Part shown: positions 21,301-31,080 of the stretch, one piece after another
How positions within the stretch are numbered: position 1 is the stretch's first letter
How the letters are laid out: each line of letters opens with the position of its first letter
DNA from: Halicephalobus mephisto
Lineage: Eukaryota > Nematoda > Chromadorea > Rhabditida > Panagrolaimidae
Reading direction: 5' to 3'
NCBI GenBank assembly: GCA_009193035.1
Contig: SWDT01000221.1
Coordinates: forward strand, 1 to 64,000
Length of the DNA stretch: 64,000 nt
The notes under the pieces: model-generated
Seen by the model: only the letters and a program-made list of their open reading frames with translations
Told to the model about the DNA's origin: nothing
Database searches by the model: none
Program-made: the position numbers and the translations under genes

Positions 21301-23609
21301 GTATTTGTAGAATTTTAGCATCTGTATATGTTCATTGTTTGAGATTAGTGAAATCAGAAGACTATGATTGGGCTACAATGGCGATTTTTAAAATGAATGA
21401 AGCCATAAGGCATCTTTTGACTCAACAGAAATTTGAATTTCCGAAAGAACTTTGGGCATCTTCATTAGTTAGAGAAGTATTACTAGTAAGTTTTTAATTT
21501 TATTAAAAATTATTTTAAAATTGCTGTTTTATAAATTAGGATCTTGAAAGTTAATTTTTTATTTGAAAAAAAGTAAAATTCAAAAAAATTAAAATAATAG
21601 TATTGATTTTTCCAAATTAGAGAATTTTAGAAAACATTGAATGCGTTCCTACCGTGACTTCAGGGACTGTCGTGGTGGGATCTAGTTTATGTTTAGTGTT
21701 ATTAGCCAGATGTACAAAATTCCGAAAACTTTCCTAAATATACAAATATCTAACTTTTTATGTGCTGTTTCATAAATTAGAATCTTGAAAGTTAATTTTT
21801 TATTTGAAAAAAAGTAAAATTCAAAAAAATTAAAATAATAGTATTGATTTTTCCAAATTAAGGAATTTTAGAAAACAGCGAATGGGTTCCTACAGTAACT
21901 TCAGGGACTGTCGTGATAGGATCTAGTTTATGTTTGGTGACAAAAATAATTTTTAAATTTTCCGTACAAAACAAGAGTTTTCTAAAAATGATAAATTTAA
22001 CAATTTTTTGAAATTGATTCGTTTTTTTACCTAATTTCCGAAAAATTCTGATATTTTGCAATTTTTAATTTCCGCTTTGAGAGAGAATGAAGTAGTAAGA
22101 AAGGGTAAATCTGACATTTCTTCATTAAAATTAACTTTTTGTTTTTTATGTAAATTTTAAGAATTTATTTTTAAACAATCTTAGGAAATTTGTTTTTGGT
22201 GTTATTGTAAAAATTACTTTTTTAGTGTTCAAAGGAAATTTTTGGAATTGGCAAAGATCTGACTGGACATCTGGATTCTTACAGAAAGCTGATTGAACCT
22301 TGTCTTCTTCCGGAAGAATCTCAATATTATGAACAAGAATTTTGTCTTTTGAAGAACTATCGAGAAAGGCCTGCAATTGGACTTGATCAAGCTAGATTAC
22401 TGGCTCAAACTGGAACTTTGCCGAAATCTAAAAAAGTTGAAAATAATCAAAAAGAATTTACGGTAAATTTTGAAATTTAACAAAAAAATAATTTTTGTTT
22501 TTAGACCCCGGAATTGATAAGAAAATATATTTTTATATATACGGTAGATTACTTGATAACAACTCCTAAAAGTAATCCGAATGCGCCTGATATTGTTTTT
22601 GATGGATCTACGACGAAAGAAATAGCTCTTACACTTGTGGATGTTATTTGTGGAGAAAAGGATTTGACGTCATTTTACTGTTGGTCGGATTGGATTGATG
22701 ACAAACATCATTTGAGAGAATTTGTAACAATTGAAAATAATATTAATTCGATTCCTGTTTGTTATGATTTAATGCAAATTTTAGCAGCAGCTCCGAATCC
22801 TACTATATACTGTATTGCTCCACTTGTTAAGTCTATTTTGGGATTTTTGATTAATTATTGTGAAACTAGTCCTGTTAAATATTCGAAATTACCGGAAAAT
22901 TTTGTCAAAAAAATAGAAAAACTTTTTGTTTTGTTAATTTTGGCAAAAACTGAAATATCAACGATTTTGATTAGTTATGAAGTTTTGACAAGATGTACTG
23001 TACATGAAGCTGGAGCAATATTGTTTGAAATTTGGAGATTATTAATGGTTTGTTTTTTTATTTTTTGTTTTTTAGAATTTTAAGTTTTTTTTGAAATTTT
23101 AAGTTTTTAAAGATTTTTGTTTTTTTAGAAATTTTAATTTTTTTTTTGAAATTTTAAGTTTTTAAAGATTTTTTGTTTTTTTAGAATTTTATGTTTTTAA
23201 AGATTTTTGTTTTTTTAGAATTTAAAATTTTAGATTTTTTTAATTTAAAAAATTTTTAACTTTGTTAATTTTTTAGAAATTTTAGAGTTTTTAATTTTAA
23301 AGATTTTCTTGTTGTTGGATTTTTTAATTTTTAATTTTTTAGATTTTGAAAATCCCAAATGAGAAACTTGTGGATATGATGAGTGAGATATCTGTGAAGC
23401 CGGTGGACCAGTATTCAGAAGAAATATCGTCTCCACATCGTGACAAAGTTCTGGCTATTTTGCTGAATACGGCTCAGAGGAATTTAAAAACGATGGTTGA
23501 CTTGATTCCGAAGATTATTGAACTTATGTCTCCTGAACCTGATCAAGATGTCTGGACAAACGATCTTTATCCTGTTGGATCTGTCAGTGGAGATCTCAAA
23601 AAACAATGA
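18383..23609 (+). CDS. ints-5: Integrator complex subunit 5 homologue
   Basis: Integrator is the nuclear RNA polymerase II-associated complex that cleaves snRNA 3' ends and attenuates nascent transcripts; INTS5 is an all-helical scaffold subunit. There are seven exons: 18,383-18,424, 18,469-18,626, 18,666-19,094, 20,063-21,485, 22,226-22,462, 22,505-23,047 and 23,343-23,609. All phases match, giving 1,032 aa, close to human INTS5 (about 1,019). Resemblance to INTS5 as I remember it is spread along the protein: near the N terminus SSRPAILDTISTLI; at the C terminus KEIALTLVDVIC, PVCYDLMQILAAAPNPTIYC and HEAGAILFEIWRLL, matching the human order of TLVESVC, LLKLVAAAP and LLLSVWGFLRE. The second intron is only 39 bases and in frame, but removing it restores the conserved join. 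Two large introns carry repeat arrays. No enzyme activity is expected. Confidence 0.8.
19130..19620. repeat. tandem array in ints-5 intron 3, about 180-bp unit
   Basis: Three copies of a unit containing 'atcaaaggtatagatgtgat' and 'caagtttatcttttacatat', nearly identical in the first two copies and decaying in the third. The rest of the 968-bp intron is plain AT-rich sequence. Confidence 0.8.
21530..21945. repeat. 243-bp tandem duplication in ints-5 intron 4
   Basis: Two near-identical copies starting around 21,533 and 21,776. Each ends in a less AT-rich segment with 'ttcagggactgtcgtg' that also occurs at 38,225-38,275 in inverted orientation. The intron (21,486-22,225) has no coding exon that I can see. 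Confidence 0.8.
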
Positions 23610-23624
23610 TTTTTAAATTTAATG

Positions 23625-23630
23625 TTTATT
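23625..23630 (-). terminator. poly(A) signal of the P450 gene
   Basis: TTTATT on the plus strand is AATAAA on the minus strand, 10 bases past the P450 stop. Cleavage 10-20 bases further would fall at or inside the last codons of ints-5 on the other strand. Confidence 0.5.
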
Positions 23631-23639
23631 TTTTGGAAA

Positions 23640-26233
23640 TTATTCTTGTCTTTTTTCAATTCTGATTGGAATTCCCTTATTTGGCTTCAGAATCAACTCG
23701 GGTAAACCTCTGTTTTCTAATTCGTGAAGAGCAGGAGTTACTTTGTAACGAAGGAAAAATCTCGACAGTATTACTTTCATTTCCATTGTGGCGAATTTTT
23801 GACCTGAAAAATGTTTTTTAAAATTGGAAAATTTATCAAAGTTTAAAATTGATTTTTGGGATTTTTTGAGGAAATGTAATTTGTAGATTATTTTTTATTT
23901 TTAAAATTTAGATATCAAATTTTGTGAATTTGGATAACTTTTTGAAGTAGAAGAAATCAGTTAATGATGTTTTACCATGAAAAGTCGGGATTTTGAAAAT
24001 CGTGTTTTAACGCGAAAAGTTCAAATTTTGAAAGTTGTGTTTTAACACGAAAAATTTAATTTTTGAAAGTAGTGTCTCGATGTAAAAAGTGGGAATTTCA
24101 AAAATTATGTGTTAAAAGAAAAGTTCAATCTTTGAAAATCGTGTCTTAACACGAAAAGTTCAAATTTTGAAAGCTGTGTCTTGACGCGAAAAGTCGGAGT
24201 TTTGAAAATCGTGTCTTAACACGAAAAGTTCAATTTTTGAAAGGTGTGTCTTGACGCGAGAAGTTGGAGTTTTGAAAATTGTGTCTTAACACGAAAAGTT
24301 CAATTTTTGAAAGGTGTGTCTCGACGCGAGAAGTCGGAGTTTTGAAAATCGTGTCTTAACACGAAAAGTTCAAATTTTGAAAGGTGTGTCTCGACGCGAG
24401 AAGTCGGAGTTTTGAAAATCGTGTCTTAACACGAAAAGTCAAAATTTCGATCTCGAACTTTGACCGTGAACTTTGGAAAAGTGAAAAACTGACCTATGCA
24501 GTTTCGTGGACCGGCTGAAAACGGAATATATGCAAATGGATTACGAAATCCAATTTTTTCACTAGAAAAATTTTCAGGATCATATTTATCCGGATTACTG
24601 TAATAACGTTTATCACGATGAACAGCAAACGGAGCAACCATGGCTGTTATGCCCTTAGGGATCAAGTATCCGTTGATGGATGTTTCTTCTTGAATGACTC
24701 TGCCGATGATGGGAACGACGGGGAACATCCTGAGGGCTTCCTTGATGCATTGTTCGAGGTACTTCATACGGTTCAAATCTTCCAAAGTTATCTCCATTTC
24801 GCTCGATTCTAAAATTCCTTTAACTTCTTCGTGAATTTTTTCTTGAATTTCAGGATTATGAGCGACCATGTATACTGTATATCCCATCGAAGAAGATACG
24901 GTATCGTGACCCTCGAACATGAAAGTGTCTACTTCTTCTCTGATGTCAGAATCTGTAAGTTTATTTTCCTCCTGCATATCCAACAACAAATCCAAAAACG
25001 CTTGTCTTCTTGATTTCGTGCCGAGATTTTTTTCTTCCCAAAGTTGAGTTTTAGATTTCGCGCTGGGATTTCTACTTTCCAAAAATTGATTTTTCGATTT
25101 CGTGTCGGGATTTTTTTCTTCCAAAAATTGATTTTTCGATTTCGCGTCGGGATTTTTTTCTTCTAAAAATTGATTTTTCGATTTCGCGTCGGGATTTTTT
25201 TCTTCCAAAAATTGATTTTTCGATTTCGCGTCGGGATTTTTTTCTTCCAAAAATTGACTTCTGGAGGACTGAGAACTTGAATCGTCGTGCTTCGTTTTTT
25301 CTCTTTCTGATTTTCGTTCTTCAATGACTCTCATTGTGAATCCTTTGACCGTTTTTAAATGTTTATCTGCTTCGAAACCGTATCCACTGAGATACCACAA
25401 ACTCTGGGGCCAGAACCACGGTGACCTCATTCTCATCCACATTATCTCCGAAACTTTTCGAACACTGTCGCAATAAGCCGGATTTGCTCCTTGTTGACAA
25501 CCGAGATTTATACCCATCGCAGCTTCTCCGATTATATCCAAAGCCGCTGATTTTACGTATTTGTAAAAATCAAAGGGATATCCATCGTCGGCTCGTTTAT
25601 CCAATTCGTGAAGGAAAATATCGCATTGTCGGTTGAACACGTGAATAAAGTTGGACAAAATAGAAAAATGGAAAGTCGGAGTTAGCATCTTTCTTCTTCC
25701 ATGCCATTTCTCGCCGGTACTAAAATTCAAATTTTCATATATCGAAAAATTTCAAATTTCATATATGAAAATTTTAAAAATATTTCATATATCAAAAATC
25801 GATAAATTCATAAATTTCATATATGAGAATTAACCTACCTCGTCAGAAGACCTGTACCTAGCCAGTATTTCAAAATGTCGTACTCGATGGGCTTACTGAT
25901 GAGAGTCTGGGATTCCAAAATGGTTTTGACCGTTTCCGGCTTGTAGACAATCAGAATCGGCTTAGGCCCGACCCAGATCCTCATCAAGCCACTCTCGCTG
26001 ACCCCGGAGAGCTCGGTGTAAGTTCTGAATTCTCTTTCCATCTGGTACGTCATCAGTTCGTTGTTGGGCGAAAAAGATAAAGCTGATCCAATTATCGGAT
26101 ACGATTTCGGTCCTGGCAACTTGTCGATTAATTCGACCATCCTGATCCTTTCCTTGATCTGGGTATAGAGGAATTTACAAACCGCCATAAAAAAAATCAA
26201 AAAAACCGTTTTTAACCAAAGAACTGGATTCAT
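23640..26233 (-). CDS. cytochrome P450, CYP4-like, with an internal 14-residue repeat expansion
   Basis: CYP4-type enzymes are ER-bound heme monooxygenases, often fatty-acid omega-hydroxylases. Exons are 26,233-25,839, 25,719-24,494 and 23,803-23,640, in frame, 594 aa against about 500 for the family. Features in order: N-terminal membrane anchor ([18 protein letters not shown]), hinge [13 protein letters not shown]-helix [13 protein letters not shown]-helix [17 protein letters not shown]-helix IKEALRMFP (ExxR), YDPENF, and heme loop [11 protein letters not shown] with Cys539. The heme loop is completed across the last intron as [11 protein letters not shown]. Between the helix ending [11 protein letters not shown] and [10 protein letters not shown] lie six copies of a 14-residue unit (about [14 protein letters not shown]), which account for the extra length. 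All catalytic motifs are intact, so the gene looks functional. It converges with ints-5, with 30 bases between stops. The substrate cannot be read from sequence. Confidence 0.93.
23960..24445. repeat. tandem array in the P450 second intron
   Basis: About twelve half-units of ~35 bases alternate two forms, 'gtgtcttaacacgaaaagtt' and 'tgtctcgacgcgagaagtc', giving a ~70-bp higher-order unit. These are variants of the window-wide TCGTG...GAC motif. Confidence 0.85.
25008..25259 (-). repeat. in-frame 42-bp coding minisatellite inside the P450
   Basis: Six 42-bp units encode near-identical 14-mers. The central four are almost identical and the last two (towards the C terminus) have drifted ([28 protein letters not shown]). 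The unit resembles the adjoining native [11 protein letters not shown], suggesting it arose by duplication of that edge. Confidence 0.9.
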
Positions 26234-26235
26234 GG

Positions 26236-26246
26236 CTGAAAAGAAG
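26236..26246 (-). promoter_or_regulatory. probable spliced-leader acceptor of the P450 gene
   Basis: On the minus strand, CTTCTTTTCAG stands two bases before the ATG at 26,233, with no upstream exon visible. This pattern is typical of nematode trans-splicing. Confidence 0.55.
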
Positions 26247-26289
26247 GTTCAAATAAATCCTGTCTCGACACGAATATTTGAAACGCGCG

Positions 26290-26790
26290 AGTTTCAAAAA
26301 AAATAAAAATCAAAAAATCTTAAATTTTTTTCTTTTTTAAAATTTTGCAATTTTTCTTTGAAATTTTAAAAAATTCATCAAATTGTTATCAACTTTTAAA
26401 AGAAATTTTTGATTTTTTAAAGAAATTTAAAAATTTTTAAAAATATTTCTTAATTTTTAAGAAGAAAATTTGGATTTTTCAAGGAAACTTAAAATTTTGG
26501 AAGAAATTTCTTAATTTTTTAAAAGAAATTTTTATATTTTTTAAAGAAATTTCTTATTTTTTAAAAATATTTATATATTTTTTAAAGAAATTTTTAAATT
26601 TTTTAAAGAAATTTTTATATTTTTTAAAGAAATTTCTTATTTTTTAAAAATATTTTTATATTTTTTAAAGAAATTTCTTATTTTTTAAAGAAATTTTTAT
26701 ATTTTTTAAAGAAATTTTTTAATTTTTTAAAGAAATTTTTATATTTTTTAAAGAAATTTTTTAATTTTTAAAAATATTTTCAAAAAAATT
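26290..26790. repeat. AT-rich array, about 31-bp unit
   Basis: Many copies of 'tttttaaagaaatttttat' variants between the P450 start and the end of the MSP-domain gene. No coding signal. Confidence 0.7.
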
Positions 26791-26924
26791 ACCGAATTTT
26801 CGTCAAATTTCATCAATTTTTACAAAAAAAAACAACGTGATCTGTTCGACAAATAAGGATCAAGAATTGAGAAAACAATTCAACAACTAGATCGCGGTAT
26901 TTCTGAAATGAAAATTGACGTGAT

Positions 26925-27971
26925 TTATGGAAAGTCAGTAACTATCCTGATTCTTTCAGCGAACTGGCCAAGGGATGAAATGACTAAACGGGTTGTGGTT
27001 TTTTTGATAGGTGCAATCAGGTCTGTCCCCGATTCTGCCCCTCCGGCCAAACCTGCTTCTCCAGCAACCATTACGAACTACAAAAAATAAAGAAGAATTT
27101 TATTACTTAGCCAAAATTCATCGAAGGTCAAGAATTCACGCGACTTTTTCTAAATTTTCTTTAAAATCAAAATAAACTAAAAAAATTAAAAAATTAAAAT
27201 TAAAAAAAAAATCAAAATAAACTTAAATTTTCTTTAAAATCAAAGTAAATTTTTAGAAAAACTTAATTTTTTTAAAAAATCAAAATAAATTTTTAGAAAA
27301 ACTTTGAAAATCTAAAAAAGCTTAAATTTTCTTTAAAATTAAATAAAACTTAAATTTTTTAAAAATCAAATTAGAATTCAATATTTAAATAATTTTTTAA
27401 AAATTATCTAAAATAAAAATTTTTAAAAACCATTCTATAATAAACGAGAACATACAGTAATACAGTATCTAAAAAGTTTTTTAAAAATTATCTAAAATAA
27501 AATTTTACAGTATTCAGGAAATTTTTTAAAATTAAATTAGAATTCAGTATTTATTGGACTTTTTAAAAATTATCTAAAAATAAATTGAGTTACATTAAAG
27601 GATACGGTACTTACTCGGAGTCGTTTTTCAGCCCCTGGGGGTCCGTAGTGTTCCTTCCAGACAGCAGCGGAAGTGGCGCCTTCTGGAGCCGGGATATGGT
27701 AGATCCCGATGTGGTGTCGGTCAGAATCAGGTTCAGATCCGGTGGATTTGAATCTGACGGTCACTTCAGCAGTGGAGTCAACTTCGAGGATTCCAGAAGA
27801 AGGCCGGATTCTGAAGATGTCGTTCCTTGTGCATTTGACTTTGAAGGCCTGCCGAAAGTCGCTTTTGTTCGTGATTCTGATTACTGTAGAACAATCATGA
27901 TCGGTGAAATCGGAAGATTCGAAAATAATTTTCGTTTCGGGATCAGTCAAAAATTGAAAACCATGGTTCAT
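26925..27971 (-). CDS. major sperm protein (MSP)-domain protein
   Basis: Exon 1 is 27,971-27,615 (119 codons) with donor CGA|gtaagt. Exon 2 is 27,077-26,925 (50 codons and TAA) after acceptor tttttgtag. Both are phase 0, giving 169 aa. The fold is the immunoglobulin-like MSP/PapD domain: TDPETKIIFESSDFTDHDCS, VIRITNKSDFRQAFKVKCT, RIRPSSGILEVDSTAEVTVR, then a strand completed across the intron as RLR|FVMVAGEA. A glycine/alanine-rich stretch (AGEAGLAGGAESG) and 30 further residues form a C-terminal extension beyond the ~127-residue sperm MSP. MSP-domain proteins act in nematode sperm cytoskeleton and signalling, while some are general membrane-contact adaptors (VAP-like). No transmembrane segment is seen, so a VAP is unlikely. 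The first exon alone would give a truncated domain. The intron is AT-rich. Confidence 0.8.
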
Positions 27972-27979
27972 TTTTAATT

Positions 27980-28400
27980 TAAAAAAATAAAAAATAAATT
28001 TTAAAAAATTTAAAACAAAATTTGAATAAATTTCAGAAAAATTAAAATAAATTAAAATTAAAATTATTCAAAAAGAAATTATTTAAAAAAAATTAAAATT
28101 ATTCAAAAAAAATTATTTAAAAAGAAATTATTTAAAAAAAATTAAAATTATTTAAAAAAGAAATTATTTTAAAAAAATTAAAATTACTCAAAAAAAAAGT
28201 TAAAATTATTCAAAAAGAAATTATTAAAAAAAAAGTTAAAATTATTTAAAAAAAATTAAATTTATTCAAAAAGAAATTTATTTTAAAAAAATTAAAATTA
28301 CTCAAAAAAGAATTAAATTTATTCAAAAAGAAATTATTTAAAAAAAATTAAAATTATTCAAAAAAAAAATTTATTTAAAAAAATTATTTTAAAAAAATTC
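27980..28400. repeat. AT-rich array, about 30-bp unit
   Basis: Units of 'ttattcaaaaagaaattatt' immediately upstream of the MSP-domain gene. No gene is seen. The island at 28,400-28,570 is less AT-rich and contains an ATG-led frame at 28,503 (MNLGLSQLRGRISVQDLL) ending near a donor, gtaaaa; its status is unknown. Confidence 0.6.
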
Positions 28401-28789
28401 GTCCATTGGGTCCCGAATGGAAAATACACTTCGTTTTCGAAATAATTTGATAATGGGATTTCTCGTTTAATGCGTGAAAAAATATTCATTAAGGAAGAAA
28501 CATGAACCTGGGATTATCCCAGCTACGAGGTCGGATTTCCGTTCAGGACCTATTGGATGATTTTTCTTTTTTATTTTTTTCGTCCCACGTAAAACTTAAA
28601 TTATTTTTATATAATTATTTTTCTCAACTTGTGCTGAATTTCAAAATAAAAAAAAATTAAATTTATCGAAAATTTAAAAAAATAAAAATTTTGTTCGTTG
28701 GGTCCCAAACGGAAAAATTTTAAAAATGTATAATTTTCACTTTTTGAGATTACTATGATTTACATTTCTGAGGTTGAGGAATATGCGGG

Positions 28790-29670
28790 GTTCTGTGAGT
28801 ACCCCAAGGGGTGTCTTGGTAAGTAGGACCCCCACTAGTACCCTATACGGTACCCCGTCAATAACACCTTCACCAGTACTCTGGAAGGTACTTCTACAAA
28901 TTGAACCTCTACGAACACCCTATAAAGCACCCTATCATTGGAGTTTCAACCAATACCTATGGGGTACCTCCATTAGCAGAGTGTTTGTCAGTACCCTATA
29001 GGGTACCTGTGTCAGTAGCACTTCTGTCAGCACCTTAGAGATACTCCATTAATAAAACCTCTACCAGTACTCTAAGGATACCCTGTCAATAGAACTTTTT
29101 CCGTATCCTATTAAGTACTCCATTAGTAGAACTCCTATCAATACCCTATGGGATACTCCGTACACTAGATTTTCCTTAGTGTTCTATAAGGTATCTTTTC
29201 AGTAGAGCTTCCGCCAAAACTCGATCAAATATCCTATTACTAAGACTCCTACCAGTATTCTATAGAACACCCCATAAGGTACTCTGTATCATTAGACCTT
29301 CTTCCAGTACTCTATGAGGTACCCTATGGATGGGATTTCCCCTAGCAGTCCGTCCTTAGAGCTCCTACTAGCAACCCATAGGGGTATTTCGTTAGTAGAA
29401 CTCCTACTAGTACCCTATTAGCAGGACTTTTACCAGTGCCCTGCAAGGTACCCTATAGAGTACCTTATTAGTAGAACTCCTAGCAGCACCCATAGGGGTG
29501 TTTCATTAGTGGGATCCCTACCAGTACTCCGTTAGTAGAACTCCTATTAGTACCCTATGGGGGACCCCTACCACTGGACCTCTTTCTAGTACTCTATAGG
29601 GTACCCTATCAGTAGAACTTCTTGTACCTTAGTAAGCACCCCGTCGGTAAACCCCCATCAGTAATCTATC
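28790..29670. repeat. degenerate GGTACC-centred satellite
   Basis: About 25 loosely conserved segments of ~30-36 bases of the form 'agtagaactcctaccagta' followed by 'ccctatagggtacc'. The cores are palindromes around GGTACC or TATA. It is far less AT-rich than the surroundings and shares its core with the array at 11.5-12.06 kb. Confidence 0.7.
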
Positions 29671-29689
29671 ACTAATCACTCTGATCTCA

Positions 29690-29900
29690 TAAAATAAATA
29701 GATCTAAATCGATGTTTTTTTGCAACAAGTTCCAATCAGAGATAACAGGGGTCCAAAGAACGCTTGTTGACAGGTTGAGTCCCGGTCAGTTTTCGGTATC
29801 AGTGGATGTCGCGAGTCACCCCACTCTCGACAGATCTACGTCACTCAGATATAAAAGAAGGTCCAGAAATCATTCCAATCGTGTTCATTAATGTCTTCAA
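29690..29900 (+). other. promoter-like island, unassigned
   Basis: A non-repetitive island of about 200 bases with a TATA-type element (AGATATAAAAGAAGG, about 29,848-29,862) and no open frame of note. A promoter or small RNA locus is possible, but no known RNA fold is recognised. Confidence 0.25.
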
Positions 29901-30039
29901 AAACGCTAAATTTCGGGATTCTCAAATCTAGAAGTTTCTGAAATTTTTCGAATTTCAAAATTCCCGAAAATTTCAAGAATTTTAGAAATTTCCAAAATTC
30001 CATAAAATCATCAAAAATTTTCCTGTCGGGACCATTTTG

Positions 30040-30535
30040 CAAAAATATTTATTTTTAATTTCCATAATATTGTAATTTTAAAATTTTCACAAAATCCTGA
30101 AAATTCGTGTCGAGATCATTTCGTAAAAAATATTTTTAATTTTTTTAATAATATAGTTTCGGAAATTTCACAAAATCCTAAAATTTCGTGTTGAGACAGT
30201 TTTATAAGAAACATTTGCTTTTTAATTTTTGTAATATCATAATTTTAAAAATTTCAAAAAATTGCAAAATTTCATGTCAGGATCATTTTGCAAAAAATAT
30301 TTTTAAAAAAACTTATATTATAATTTTAAAGATTTTCATAATATTATAATTTTAAAAATTTCGTGTTGAGACCGTTTTGCAAAAAAATATTTCCAAAAAT
30401 TTCGTGTCAGGACCGTTTTGCAAAAAAATATTTTTTAAAATTTCGTGTCAGGACCGTTTTGCAAAAAATATTTTTTTAAATTTCGTGTCAGGACCGTTTT
30501 GCAAAAAATATTTTTTTAAATTTTCAAATAATTAG
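30040..30535. repeat. tandem array of the TCGTGTCAGGACC motif
   Basis: About eight copies, becoming regular at the right end, of 'tttcgtgtcaggaccgtttt' followed by GCAAAAAATATTTTT. Units of ~45-95 bases. Confidence 0.8.
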
Positions 30536-31080
30536 GATCAATGAGCTTTGGATGGATCGACCCCGAGGATATTGGCTTGAATTATCTTGTTCGTGAACAG
30601 GCCAGTCAATTTTTGTAAAGAAGACCGGAAGAGATCGATCCGATTGACGCGCTCCGTGGGCGACTAGGAACATTCCAGGGAAAAAGGATCATCTCTCGAT
30701 TCTTTCTTTATTCAGAAAATCCTGGATTTTCCATTGATCGTCTGATTTCTGAATTTGAAATATTTTTAATATTTATCTTTTAAAATTAATTAATTTTTAT
30801 AAACAATCAGAATTTTTAAATTAAAAAAAAATTAATTTCGAAAATTTTCGAATTTTTTATTTTTTTTTAAATTTTATTTTTTTTGGATTTTTTTATTTTA
30901 AAAATTAATTTTGACAATAATTAAGAATTTTATGTTTCGTGAAGTACTCTGGTCTCGGAAAGAAAATCTTTTTTTTTAAGGTTCTTGAAGCGATTTTTAC
31001 GTAATAAATTTTTGATTTTTTTTGATTTTTTTAAAATTTGAATATTGTTTAAAAAGTTTTACTTTACTGTATAAGATCGA
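30536..31080. other. island and AT-rich spacer
   Basis: 30,536-30,700 is non-repetitive. An ATG at 30,541 opens a 25-codon frame (MSFGWIDPEDIGLNYLVREQ) with a possible phase-1 donor, C|gtgaac, that could in principle feed the acyl-CoA synthetase gene. The rest is AT-rich without features. Confidence 0.25.

Noticed and set aside
16693..23609. rnr-2 and ints-5 as an operon
   Set aside because: Same strand, but the gap is 514 bases, no SL2-type intercistronic signal can be recognised, and ints-5 has no clear acceptor ahead of its ATG. Not asserted.
27585..27977. 130-codon plus-strand frame
   Set aside because: Antisense of MSP-domain exon 1, which carries clear family motifs and a matching second exon.
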